Notes: generated by a model not told the origin, from the sequence alone. Numbered from the stretch's first letter, positions 20,477 through 31,980 are shown. The stretch is 33,325 bases of DNA from Rhizophagus sp. LPA8_4_AMF (GCA_021464525.1 JADRCO010000457.1:1-33325); one strand, 5' to 3'. Program-made: numbers and translations.

Positions 20477-22550
20477 TTAATTATGTTTTCTTAATACTAC
20501 TAATTTATTTTGAGCATCTTGATCACCTTGTTTAGCAGATTTCTCGTACCAATAAATTGCTTGATTTATATCTTTATCAACACCTTCTCCTTTTTCATAC
20601 ATAGTGCCAAGATTAAATTGAGCTATTCTATGTCCTAAATTTGCCGCCTGCTGATATAATTCAATTGCTTTTTGTTTGTTAATATCAATTCCCATTCCAT
20701 TCTTATAAAAACGACCACACTTAAATAATCCCATTGCATAACCTTTTTTTGCTATTTTTTCATAATATTCGAAAGCTAATTTTTCATCTTTTACAATTCC
20801 ATGACCAAATTGATAACATAAACCAACATAATATTGTGCCAATATGTGATTTTGTTCTGATATTTTAATGAATAACTTAAATGCTTTCTTTTTATCTTCA
20901 CTTGTTACAATTCCTAAAAAATTAAAATATCCAAGTAAAAATATGGAATCTGAATTATTTTGATTAATTAATAACCAATCATAAATTTCTTGTGAATTTA
21001 TATTATTATTATTAAAATAATCAATAATATCTTCTTTTATTGCATTACTTCCTTCATTACATATTTTGAAAAGATAATTTACTATATCATTAACTAATTT
21101 ACTTAAATTTTTTTCAGATAAAATATCCTTATTTGTTAATGTTGTATATACCATTTCTTTTGTATTCATTTTATCAAAATTTTCAATAATTTGAGACATT
21201 TCCCCATGTAATGAATTGTTAATATTTGAAGTATCAATATTGATTGGATTAAAATTTTGTTCATCTGTTGATGTTGATTGAACATTTAATTCAGTTTGAT
21301 GATTTTCTGTTGTCTTCGTTATAATTGCTTTTAATCTTTCTAATACTTGATTTATAGTTGGACGATTGTCTGGTTCAATATCCCAACATTCTAAAGAATA
21401 TAATAATATAATGTAAATAAATTATAAATTATAATTAATAAGAGTTCACACGTACCGGTATAAATTTTAATATAATTTTCAGGCGTATTAGGAATGGGTT
21501 CTTCTCTACGACCTTGTGAAATTTCTAAAGCTAGATCAATATCGTACTCTTCAGTAGCAAAAGGTGGTTGACCACTAGATATCTCCCAAAACAACACACC
21601 AACACTATAAATGTCACTTTTTTCGTTTAATGAACATATTTGATTTGAATTTTTATTTTTTTTTCGTCCACTAAATCTTTTTGGATCAACGTAAGGAACA
21701 CATCCAAAAAATTTAGTTTTTGTGTTGGATGATGATTCGATTCTTTTTGATAACCCGAAATCGGACAGTTTGATAGTATCTTGATGGACCAATACATTGC
21801 CGGAGTGCTATTAAATTAATTAATATGACATTAAAAATTGAAAAAAAATTTTATAATTATCATCTTATTATTTGATAAAATAAATTACCAAATCACGATG
21901 CACTATTCTTTCATTATGTAAACACGATATGGCGCTAGCTAGTTGGTATGCCAAGTTATATTTGTCATTCCAAGTAAGATTATTGAAGTTTTTCTTCAAA
22001 TAATGTTTAAGAGTACCAGAATCAGCATACTCCATCACTAACAAATAATTTTTCGATTGAACATTTTGATATTCTAATGATAAATAAAAAAAATTAATCA
22101 TTTTCTTATAAATTACATATTTGCGAAATTTTAACTATTATTATAATTGAAATTATATAATACCTGGTTCAAATTGTGCAACGCCATAGAACTTAATAAT
22201 ATTATTATGAAATTGTAGATCACGTTGAAGCTTGAGCTAGATTATTAATATAATAAATATTAAATTTGAGTACATATTACAAATATTAAAATGTCATATT
22301 ATACTTATTTCATAATTTATACCTCATGAACGATTTCTTTTGCAATGACGTCATCAACATTGAAAAAGGATTTTAACGCTAAATATTGGTCTGAATTTTT
22401 CCAATTTGCACGATAAACTTTTCCAAATCCTCCAGTACCAATTCTTTGAACATTACTAAAATATTCATGTTCATAAAGTCTAAAATACTCTTTAGAAATG
22501 GCTTCTTCAATCCAATTAATACATTCATTTGTATTTTCGGTATTTTGCAT
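20477..22550 (-). CDS. K3: intact protein kinase with C-terminal SEL1 repeats, 583 aa, five exons
   Basis: Exons (minus) are 22323–22550, 22164–22236, 21889–22073, 21456–21807 and 20477–21390. All have GT/AG borders and the joined frame is open. The ATG at 22550 is chosen because its context matches K1; an upstream in-frame ATG at 22586 is less likely. Kinase landmarks: glycine loop GTGGFGKV (about 38–45), Lys60 in LALKSFF, HRDL with Asp161, Asn166 in HSGNVL, DFG at 178–180, [24 protein letters not shown], and [12 protein letters not shown] from residue 280. This is a tyrosine-kinase-like (TKL) style fold. After a linker rich in N and T come SEL1 units from about residue 425 ([57 protein letters not shown]). 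SEL1 repeats are helical scaffolds for protein contacts. It should phosphorylate Ser/Thr (or Tyr) in the cytosol; substrate unknown. No signal peptide or membrane segment. Confidence 0.88.
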
Positions 22551-22562
22551 TTTGATATTATT
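22548..22562 (-). promoter_or_regulatory. Shared start context AATAATATCAAAATG (K3)
   Basis: Identical to 3238–3252 (K1) and 7588–7602 (membrane-protein gene); it decides the K3 start. Confidence 0.5.
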
Positions 22563-22667
22563 AGTTAATAGTAAAGTAATAATCAAAAGACGAATTTTAA
22601 TAATGTTATTAATTTTTTTTCATTATATATTATATTTTTGGTAATGTCGTACAGTACACAAAAGGTT

Positions 22668-22684
22668 GTACAAAAAAAGCCACA
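22668..22684 (-). promoter_or_regulatory. Conserved 17-base kinase-family upstream motif (K3 copy)
   Basis: TGTGGCTTTTTTTGTAC on the minus strand lies 118 bases before the K3 ATG. Confidence 0.5.
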
Positions 22685-22972
22685 TAACCTACGGCGATCT
22701 ACTTTTCTTAACCAATTAATCATTAATTTTCGAAAAACAAATTTTTATACAACGGTTAATAATGTGCCATTTTGTTAAAAGATAATTTTGTTTAATGCAC
22801 ATTACAGTCTGTAAATACAATAATAAGATTTTCTTTACGTGAGAACATAAAATATTGATATAATAATATTGGATAGACATATTGACCTAAATTAAAGTTT
22901 CTCATAAATTAATGAAAAGCTTATTAATATTCTCAGTGTTATAGCAAATTAAGAAAAATCGACTTAAACCGA

Positions 22973-23035
22973 AATCTTTATATTTTTTTTATTCTTTTTC
23001 GGTTTTTTAAACCGAAGTTTTCTTTTATTTCATTT
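22973..23035. repeat. AAACCGAAA / TTTCGGTTT inverted repeats
   Basis: AAACCGAAA is followed about 22 bases later by TTTCGGTTTTTTAAACCGAA. Similar TTTCGGTTTAAAC and TTTCGGTATTG strings border an A-rich stretch at about 28598–28770, so this is a dispersed low-complexity repeat. Confidence 0.4.
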
Positions 23036-23042
23036 TTTTAGA

Positions 23043-23485
23043 TGTACTTTCTTTTTTGTAGGACGCTGGACTTGGATGAACAGAACACTAGGTAAATTGG
23101 AGTGGGTGGTGGGTACCAAGAATATATCTATCTTTTCTGCGGTAGATAATTGGCTGTTAATTAAGGAACGTTTCTAACATTCTTTCTTCTTTTTGTCGGG
23201 ATACCGGACTCTTGGATTGGACAGTCTTGACGAGGTAAAGTAGGGTGTTATATCTTTTTTAATTTATTTTTAGAAACGTTTTTCTACATTTTTTTTTCTT
23301 TTATTATAGGAACGCTGGTTTCTTTGAGTTGAATTGGACGAATTGGACTTTATTTTGATGAGGTAAAAGGGAGAGGCATTTTTTTTTAAATTTATTTAAG
23401 AAACATTTTCTAATGTTTCTTTTTTCTTTTATTGTAGGGTTGCCAACTTCTTGGAGTTGAAATAGATGAACTGAACTTTATAAAA
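23043..23485 (+). repeat. Four tandem modules that look like mini-exons with splice sites
   Basis: Four degenerate copies start near 23059 (GGACGCTGGACTTGG), 23198 (GGGATACCGGACTCTTGG), 23309 (GGAACGCTGGTTTCTTTG) and 23437 (GGGTTGCCAACTTCTTGG), spaced about 110–138 bases. Copies 1, 3 and 4 are preceded by a T-rich tract ending in TAG, copy 2 by a T-rich tract ending in TCG. Copies 1–3 are followed by AGGTAAA; copy 4 lacks it. Copies 3 and 4 share TTGAATTGGACGAATTGGAC-like text, and the linkers share TTTAAGAAAC.TTTTTCTA. The GC-richer 35–60-base cores are bounded like exons. They do not keep one open frame, so coding is doubtful. Confidence 0.6.
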
Positions 23486-23966
23486 AATGTCTTAAATAGA
23501 TCTTTAGAAAATTTCTCTAATTCTTTATTATTAAACAAACAATGAAAAAATTTTTTAAACAAAAAAATTATTAAACAAAAAATCTTATTAAAAATTTCAA
23601 ATGGATTTTATTAAGAAATTTCTCAGACTTTATAAAAAAAAAAATCTTTCAAAGTAGCTTTAAATAAATTAAAAAAAATAATTTTAGATGGACTATTTGA
23701 GTTCCATCAATAAATCAAATCTAATCAGATCAAAAAAATGTTATTTAGTACTTTTTTAATAGAAACAATTAATAATATACTCAGATCTATAATTGATAAA
23801 TTTTGAACTTATGTGCTAATTTTGTATAAAGCTTCTAATATAATTAGGTGTATAAATTTATATTAAAATTTTGGGCCTGGATCTGAGTTATATATGTATT
23901 CTTTGGATCCAGTTAGAATGACATGCTCATTTTCATCTCCATCTTGACAAAAATGTTGTACTTAGT

Positions 23967-24256
23967 ATGGAGCAGGAGAAAGATAACAACGATGAATATT
24001 ATTATCAGGCGATGCATGGGTAAATAAACGATCCTGTTCATCATGACATGAAGAATTGTAAAAAATTGAAAACATCTTGCTTATCTAGCTTGGAGATGAT
24101 AGACGTAAAAATAAGGTTAATAGTTTGGATACTAATGTTACAAGTCTGCGTAATGATGTGACGAATTAGATAAAAAGATGGGCACTTTTATGCAACAAAT
24201 AGTGAATAATGACCTGTCGACATTAAAAATGCAATTGACAAGTAACATAGTATAGT
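23967..24256 (+). pseudogene. Remnant of a coiled-coil protein gene
   Basis: ATG at 23967 reads MEQEKDNNDEYYYQAMHG to a TAA. A possible donor GG|GTAAAT follows, and an acceptor TCTAG lies near 24090. Further on, one frame reads DDRRKNKVNSLDTNVTSLRNDV and, after a one-base loss near 24160 (GATGTGACG), ELDKKMGTFMQQIVNNDLST then LKMQLTSN. The heptad pattern (L, V and N spacing) is typical of coiled coils. The proposed junction does not restore the right frame, so I treat it as broken. Function unknown. Confidence 0.35.
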
Positions 24257-24779
24257 CATGTAAAATTCTTCTATTATCTCACGTATATTTGCAAGATGAG
24301 TGTGTCTTTATTTAACCAAAGGCTAGTAGTATGAATAAAATATGGGACATGATCATATACTTGGTGAACACTATAATGATTGTGTAATTTTTTCTTTGAA
24401 ACTTGAGCGGCCAAAAATTATTCAGCTTGTGTCGACCAGTACTATGATAGTCCTAATATAAAAATCGGTATAGATTTTTTGGGTTTCAAAAATGTTCTAT
24501 TTAACAGAATCTCCATTGGAATCTTGATTCAGTTTCATCAAGTATCATGTGAATACGAAGTATAAAGAAATCGTTTTATATTGAAGACTGTGCACAATAT
24601 TTATTTTCTTCTGCTTTATTATTCGGTTAGTATAATATTGCAATGGCAATCTGTTAGTTTCGTAAATAAATAAATGATTCTTTGTACTAGCATAACTTAT
24701 TTCATTTTTGATTCAATACGAAAGATAATCTGATTCATGTAATATTAATGCAATTGTAAACTGTAATTACTGTTGGGAT

Positions 24780-25338
24780 GATTCCCATACATAATTCCAA
24801 TTTTTTGTTCACCTCTATTGTTAAGGGTTCATCTTCTGGTTCCTTATAAAGGTTAAAGGTTACGTGAGTTCGGCTTTGTTATCAGGTGGAACATTAAAAG
24901 ACTTACCACTTAATCCTCGTTCAGTAAATCCATTATTTGATCCAGAGTTAGTGGAGTTAGTACCATTCTTAAGAGCTTCTCTTTTCTAATACTCGTAGTA
25001 TGCTAGAAATTCAATGGTTAAAGTTTAAATTTTGAGACTTTATAAATGTTCTAAACGGTTAAGAATACCTAAAATTTCTTAATTCTCAACAAAGGGTTCT
25101 CCGGCTTCTTCCCACTTTTTTAATGCTTTTAAATTAATATCCTTCCTGAGAAATTCCTTCATTCCAGGCTCTTTTAATATCTCCAAAAAGCCCTTTTATG
25201 TCTGATAGTTTTTTTTTCACTTCACGTTAAAAATATCAAAGTTTAAAATGAGTCACTTTATTTTTGTATGATTTAAAATGTAATTATTGCATCACAATGA
25301 TCACACAAATCAATATTTGCGTTGAGCCGTTGACTCAT
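24780..25338 (-). pseudogene. Hidden decayed gene with several nonsense codons
   Basis: On the minus strand ATG 25338 begins MSQRLNANIDLCDHCDAIIT. After one extra T it continues KSYKNKVTHFKL, then EVKKKLSDIKG. A second frame, from about 25196 to 24862, reads KGFLEILKEPGMKEFLRKDI, NLKALKKWEEAGEPFVEN, ILGILNRLEHL, TLTIEFLAYYEY, KREALKNGTNSTNSGSNN, GFTERGLSGKSFNVPPDNKA then ELT, interrupted by TAA/TAG codons. PLTFIRNQKMNP follows the stop at 24862. The protein-like sequence is unmistakable, but no frame is longer than about 40 codons. The N-terminal CDHC could be half of a zinc site. I do not recognise the family; a repeat-borne gene is possible. Confidence 0.5.
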
Positions 25339-27372
25339 CAAGTGTTATTTTCTGACCTAACATATATTATACTACATACAAGAAAAGGTCATTAACTCAT
25401 TATCGCATGGTTATTTTTGCAAAATGAAGAGCGCTTTATTGGTGACTGAATAATCATGGGGTTAGATAAATATTTAAAGAAAGAAAATCATCTCTTTCAA
25501 CTATTTTTTTTGGAATCCGGAATTAAGAAAACAATCAAGTGCCACCACGTATAAAAACTATAAATGTGATGGTAAAAAAACTAAACCCAACGGAATTTCC
25601 AACTCAGTCAAACTTCATAACCAAAATTCTCTACAATCTAAAGAACACTTGAAAATTTGAGGTTAATGTCAGCAAATTTATTAATGATGAATTATATTTA
25701 ATTCCGTCCATTTAACCAAACAATTTAGTTCATAAATCCTCTAGTTTATATGTATTAGTTTTGTCTCAATGGCATCATTTGATGCTTTGGTATATTAGAG
25801 GTTGGTTGTCCAGGGAAATTGCTTTTATGAAAACCATGAAGAATACGTAAAATTTTTTGATATTTTCTTTACCAACTATACCAACAACTATAATACTATA
25901 TAAATAACTCATTCAGACACCACTTCTATAATTACAATCTCGCTTATTAATTCTGCTTTTTTTTTTCCTCACTATAGTGTAAAACTTTGCTTAAAATAAA
26001 TTTTATAAATTTAATACAAGTTGCAAATTTTTTCATGTATCCAAAAAATAAAATAATTTCACATATTAAAAATCCATTCAAACACATTTTGGCGGAAAAT
26101 GTTTACAGATTCTTTATTAATACAATAGTAATTATCTACGAAGCATTTTAACAATTACATATTTAAATAAAGCTTTTAACTCGTCCTATTCTTTGCACAC
26201 CCCTATCTGCATCCACCGATGCGAAGTAAAAAAATCTTATGTCGCATAACCTATCTCCTTTATGTAACATACTTATTAGGTTAAAATACAAGTTCAGACT
26301 TCGGAGAGGGTTTTGTTACATAATACTAAAACCTAAGTTTTTTTTATTCAACGTTAAAAAATAATTTACAACTATATTGGTTGATGGATTATAAAGATTA
26401 TGAGGAGATGAGACACCACAAGTTTTATTACAATCTACGATTAGAAATGAGATGATCAAACAAAGTCACATTTTATTATTTTAATAGCAAATGGGACATT
26501 CTTTGTACTTGTAATATCTTGATATCATTTGGCATTCCTTACAGGCACTTTATAAAGTTCATGATCCGTGGTTAAGTTTATACAGAAAATCTTCAAATGT
26601 AGTTTTTATTAACGTATAGGTCATAATTAAAAGTAAAGTTCTTTGTGAGAAGAATTAATTGTCTTTAAATCTTAGTAGGGTTTTCAAAAATTAATTGTAA
26701 TACTGCGGTATAAACTGTTGGTCAAATCGTGTGATTTATTATATCGGTGAAAGCATCTGCGGTGATAATTAGAAATTACTCGCATAAAAAAAAAATAAAA
26801 TCAAGCCAATATTCGTCCGATTTTACTCAACTGATGTACGTCAGATGATGATGACCAACTCACTTAAGGCATTATGATATTGGATAATATCGGGTCCATG
26901 GCCTTTTTTTTCTTTACATAATTTTTTTTACATTGCTCCAGGAAATATTTCCTGAAAAGAAGCATTTGGATTTTACAGCATTAATAATGCTTCACTTTTT
27001 ATTTTATTTTATTTTTTTTTTGTACTTCGCTCTATTTATTTAACATGAGCAGATACATTATTTCTTAATAATTTATGCGTTATATCAAAGATACCAATAT
27101 TAGTATTATCATCGGCATGTATAGTACGTCATATACACTTTTCCATATAAATGAAATAAATGTTACCTATCTAAATTCTATTTTAATTCTACACTTCTAT
27201 TATTTAATTTTATATTACCTATTTTCATTACCCCAAATCATAAATCCATAAATCATAAATATTTATTTTATCCCATACCACTAAAATTGATTGCTATACT
27301 CTGCCATCTATTTCACACTACCTTTAATACAAATTCTTTTTTATGAATATCCCTATTAATTACTTTGATATA
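25339..27372. other. AT-rich spacer
   Basis: No recognisable gene. A 26-codon ATG frame near 25570–25650 (MVKKLNPTEFPTQ…) is too short to call. Confidence 0.4.
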
Positions 27373-28440
27373 TTAGTCTTTGACTATCATCTTCTTCCTA
27401 TATGTTTCTTTGTTCTTTGTTTTTATATCTATATTGTGTTTGTTTCCCATAATTAAACTTGTTTGCACCTTTGTTCCAAATTTCTTTTTTGTTGTTATTA
27501 TTAGTTCTAGCGTAAATTCTTTCATAAGAGTTTTCAATATTTTATTTTGATAGCCAAGTAAAACTTTTTTATTAATTATACCTTTTAGTAATTTGTGCAA
27601 AATTCTAGTTTTATTGAGTGAATCTTGATTTGTTATGTTATTTGGTTTGTATTTCTAATTAAATATTTTCTTTTTTTTACTATATTATCAAATTTTTCTA
27701 AACATTTCTTGAAGGATTTCATTAATTGATTTTGTATTTTTAGAACATTCTCAAATGTATTTCCAGCTTACATGAGCTTTAAAGCATCTAATACAAAAAT
27801 TTATTATTTATATGTCTAGATATCATTTATATAATTGATCAAATTGTTGGTAGTTTATCTAAATAATTTTTTTATTTTATATCCTTCAATGTTGTTATCT
27901 CAATTATTATAATCTTTCTTTAAGAATTCGTGTAAACAGAATTCAAATGTTAAATTACAGTCAACTTTTATATATTGTGCAAATTCATTTTATATAAGAA
28001 TTCTAATTCTGCCTTATACTTCACTTGATTCAGTTTCTTAATAGAACTTCTAGCATTTCACTTATTATTTACCTTTCCAGAATAATCTATATTCTCATAC
28101 CATATTTTCAAACAAATGTATGACATGAATTTTCACTTATTCTTTCTAATTTTGCTAAACAATCTGCAATTCCATTACCCTTAATTGCTTTATGTGACCG
28201 TACTTTTTCTAATTTAACTTTAATATTATTTTTCTTTATGAATTCTCTAATCCATTTTAACATTTGAATATTAATATTTACGTTCCAAATACTTCTAGTA
28301 TCCCATCTCTCTTGATTTCCATTAATTTATATAATTATATGTGTTAGATACTATATCCATTAACAACACTTCACATTATATTTAGAGAAACATTGATGCA
28401 TATTATAAGAAAGAAGTATGACAGCCACGTTATTAGAAAA
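27373..28440 (-). mobile_element. Decayed LINE-type retrotransposon 3' part (RNase H domain and tail)
   Basis: Minus-strand frame near 28310–28130 reads RWDTRSIWNVNINIQ then MLKWIREFIKKNNIKVKLEK, VRSHKAIKGNGIADCLAK. The segment VRSHKAIKGN.IAD.LAK matches the C-terminal part of RNase H (His loop and final Asp region) found in LINE and LTR polymerases. Further 3', frames are broken by many stops. One 75-codon piece (27373–27600) remains, and a shifted frame there gives KEIWNKGANKF, which resembles the W..RC tail motif seen at 31500. The reverse transcriptase that should lie upstream (above 28440) is not visible. The element is dead and 5'-truncated. Confidence 0.6.
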
Positions 28441-30440
28441 CATGTCTGATCTATGATTTAATCAATATAATTAAATATTTTATTTTATGTAACCACAACT
28501 TATGATAAGGATAGAGACAACAAAGAAAAAAAAAACTTAACAAATGTACAATAAAATTAAACAAAAACAAAAAATCTAGTTAAAAAAAATTTATTTTTCG
28601 GTTTAAACTGAAAAAAAATAAAAATAAAAAATGATTAAAAAATTATTGGACCAAAGAATCAAAAACAAAAAAAAAAATTTGAAAAAAATTTTTATTTTTT
28701 TTTTGGATTACCAAAAATAAAAAAAAATAATTGGATGAAAAAAAATATATATATTTTCGGTATTGAAATAAGAAACTTTATTATATCTAACGGCCCATCG
28801 ATAATATATTAAAAAAAAAAATCCCAACAAATTTACAAAATAACTTATTAATATTACCGGGAAACTAAAAATTTACTTATTTTAGTAATCAAAATGGAGT
28901 TTCGTCATAACTATAAGAATTGGAATAGAATAGGCATGCAAAATTATTGGTCTTGAGTTCTTGACTAGTCTTCTTGATAGAACTATATGGTGGCGCCATA
29001 TAAACATATCAAGATGCATACCCAAACCTATCAAAGATCGAAATTTTTGCATCAGGGGCAGACATCACACATCTCAATTCAAATTATTTATACAGAGTTT
29101 AATCTAAACAAGATGATTGTAGTAAGGTAGAAGAAGATGACCTGAAGAAAAGTTACAAGAAGGATAGGTATAAACATAGGTAAATAGATTTATTGATATA
29201 GTTAGTATTTTGTCAGTTAAGTGCCAATTAGTAGCGCATCTAATGTGGTTAGTGCATTGGAGTTAGTACTATGTATGTCTTGTATTTAATTGTACATTTG
29301 TACCAATTGGATAAGTTATACTACCAAAAATAAAACATTGATGTCACGTTTAGTATAATATTGTGTAACTTTAAACATGTGATCTCTTTGATGCTGCGGT
29401 TGGTTGATCCAAATACTCATTAAAATATTAAACCTACGAAGCAACCCCCTTAAAAATATTTTTATTTATTCATTAAATTGTATTTCCATTATCAGTGAGA
29501 CTTTTTTATAATAAACTTTTTTTTTTGTATTGCAAAATTTGTAATTTTTTAATTTATAATGTAAAAAAAAGAATAATTTTGATTATAAATAAAAAGTATA
29601 CCCAATAACCACAATGCTTATATATAAAAATCATGTTACTGAGAATATTTAGTTTTAGAAAAAAAATATAACAAATAATGCTTTAGAAATTATAAAATTT
29701 CAAGAATAAGAGATTGAAATCTTACACCAAATAATTTGCCACTTTGGAAAGTGCATCAGGTGAAGCATAACATGGTTATTTTATGATGATGCATCTTTAT
29801 ATTCATTCATTTTCAAGAATGTCCAAATCCACATAAATTCGGTATTATATTTTTTATAATTCGATAAAGAGATAATATTTCGCGTGCATAAGAACATGTT
29901 GAAATAAATTTAGAATTCTTTTGAATTTTATTTTGAAATAATATATATTATAAACTAGCGAACTCAAAATTATTTGTGATGAAAGTAATTTATATAAAAT
30001 TGTAAAAATTTATTTATATGCCCTTGTGCTACTAGTAACTAATTACAGTGCAGTTATAATAAGGTGAACAATTAGAGAAAATCAGATGCTATCAAAAGTC
30101 TATCCAACTAGCTAGTGATTTGAAAGCTTCCGTTCGAACGTTTGGTACGTGAAATCTTCAAAACTGAACTGCGTTTACAAAGTTAAGCTGTCAAAGTAGG
30201 CCATACATGCGAATTCGTGATGAATCATCCAAAATATATTTTTATTACTATAATTTACTATGTTATTTCTGTATAAACAGCTTAAGTAACGTGATTAACA
30301 AAATAAAGAGCGGAAATACATATTAAGTATACTAATATTATATGGTTATATAATGAATTCTTCTAAATTGCTTGCTACTAAAAATCCATATTCTCCAACT
30401 TAAATAAGTTAAACTTTAAATCTTTTTAAAAAAATAGCTT
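28441..30440. other. AT-rich spacer with A-rich low-complexity tract
   Basis: 28540–28770 is a purine-biased A-rich tract bordered by TTTCGGT strings. 28984–29002 holds the palindrome TATATGG-TGGCG-CCATATA. A short open run (QDDCSKVEEDDLKKSYKKD, near 29110–29170, plus) looks coding-like but is isolated. Confidence 0.4.
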
Positions 30441-31340
30441 CGATTTTTCAATAGGCCAAATAGATTTGCCTGTCGTAATGTCATAGTCATGCAAAAATGG
30501 AGAATTCTATATTTCTTTTCCTAGTCCAATTTTTAAAATGTGTACGTGCCACTTGCACAATTTGACTCCAATCTACTAAGACTTCTTTTTTCGCCTTCTT
30601 CATTCATATGTAATAATCTAGAAAAATCTAATATACAGTATGTCTTTGTTTATTTTCAAAAATTTTCCTTATAAATCTTCCTGGATCATTTGTCGCAAAT
30701 AGTTATACTATTCATTATTTGTTCTCTCTTAACTCTTTCTGTACATCTTTTATAATCCTTTCGAGCATATTTTAATTTCTCATTTACTTTTGTTAAACAA
30801 TTCTTCCGAAATATCCAATTTCATATCTATCACATCGATATTCCATATTTGGAGTTACTGTATATTATGTTATTTTGTAATTTGATTATTAGATAACTTA
30901 ATATATTCTCTATATTTCTCCAAATTTACTTTCAATGTATTATTTTTCACTTTATTCAATCTATGCCTAATTTTCTTAATTCTTTTATATGCGCTATTAA
31001 TATTTCTAATCTCTTTATTTTTAAAAATCTGATTATTTCCTTTTTTATCAATTTTCTTAATTTCCTTTTTTGGTAAGATCTGTTCCCCTTTACTAGACGA
31101 TTCTTTTAATTTCTTCCCAAATCTTTTCTATATTATTATAAAATCAATAGTTTCTTTTTGCTCCCAGGAACTATTTACTAAATTTTCAAATTCATCCCAT
31201 GATTTATCAACTACTAACTTTTGATCTATTACAGTATATAGGACCTACCAGGTAACTCCTCATGTTCTGTCCAACTTAAAAATTTTTCCGTTTATGTAAT
31301 TTCAATTAATTTATGAAGATCATTTGAATATCATATCTAA
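30441..31340 (-). mobile_element. Decayed LINE ORF2 fragment (endonuclease–RT connector)
   Basis: Minus-strand frames from about 31300 down read WTEHEELPGRSYI, DQKLVVDKSWDEFENLVN, SSWEQKETIDF, then (shifted) KRFGKKLKESSSKGE, ILPKKEIKKIDKKGN, FKNKEIRNINSAYKRIKKIR, KYARKDYKRCTERVKREQ, NDPGRFIRKIFENKQRHTV, VDWSQIVQVARTHFKNWTRK, RNIEF and LHDYDITTGKSIWPIEKSK. This order (W.EF…, K.I.KKK…, an R/K-rich helical linker, NDP..F..KIFE, HF.NWT..R) is what precedes the reverse transcriptase core in LINE ORF2 proteins. It is broken by frameshifts and stops. The RT core itself is absent. Confidence 0.6.
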
Positions 31341-31428
31341 TTTTATATATCATTTTTAGATATTGTACAATGGTAAATATTTAATGATTCATGATATAGT
31401 AATTTTGACCAATAATTTAATATGATAT

Positions 31429-31790
31429 CAAAAAAGTGCGAAAGGTAGTGAAAGAATTATGGTAATTATGTTATGAAAATATACATAAGGAAATTTGGAA
31501 TGCGAGATGTAAAAAGGTGATTGAAATTAAAAAGTTAAATAATATATATCAAGTAAAGGTAAACGAAAAAGAAAAAAATATTAGTAGTAGTGATGGAGAA
31601 GATGAAGGTGCTAATGGTATATTAATAAAAATTGTATAGAAAAAATTTAGAAAAATCAGTAACGTTAGATAAAATGATGGAATATGTAAGGAAAACAGAT
31701 CTGTTATGCCAAAAATTAAATTAGTATAGATTTTATTAGATTTAGATAGGGACATATTTTAGATAGAATTGTTAGTTATATGGTTGATGT
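31429..31790 (+). mobile_element. LINE ORF2 C-terminal tail, opposite orientation
   Basis: The plus strand reads VVKELW (stop) LCYENIHKEIWNARCKKVIE, IKKLNNIYQVKVNEKEKN, ISSSDGEDEGANGILIKIV and then a stop. The motif IW..RCK.VIE is similar to that at the end of the 27373–28440 element, and is probably the polypeptide C-terminus. It lies about 90 bases from the 5' end of the minus-strand ORF2 fragment and points the other way. The minus-strand open frame here is a shadow. Confidence 0.5.
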
Positions 31791-31968
31791 TTTCTTAGAC
31801 ATAATCTCTACTATGTATTCCAAAATAATTATGTAATCTATACTATAATTTTTACTAATTAATAAAGAAATGTGTTACTAACTTTTAAAAAAAATAATTT
31901 AACCAATAATTATCGTTTAGCTTTTTTTTAATGCTCATATTGATAATCAAAAAGTTTATAAAATAGTT

Positions 31969-31980
31969 TATATATAAAAG
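31969..31980 (+). promoter_or_regulatory. TATA-like box before the candidate small gene
   Basis: TATATATAAAAG ends 46 bases before the ATG at 32027. Confidence 0.3.

Noticed and set aside
24700..25240. Plus-strand open run (GTLKDLPLNPRSVNPLFDP) opposite the decayed gene
   Set aside because: Short, and the minus strand gives much longer protein-like text in a single frame; judged antisense.
31549..31755. Minus-strand hydrophobic frame of 68 residues
   Set aside because: A shadow of the plus-strand LINE tail; the Ser-Pro-Leu pattern is the antisense of acidic codons.
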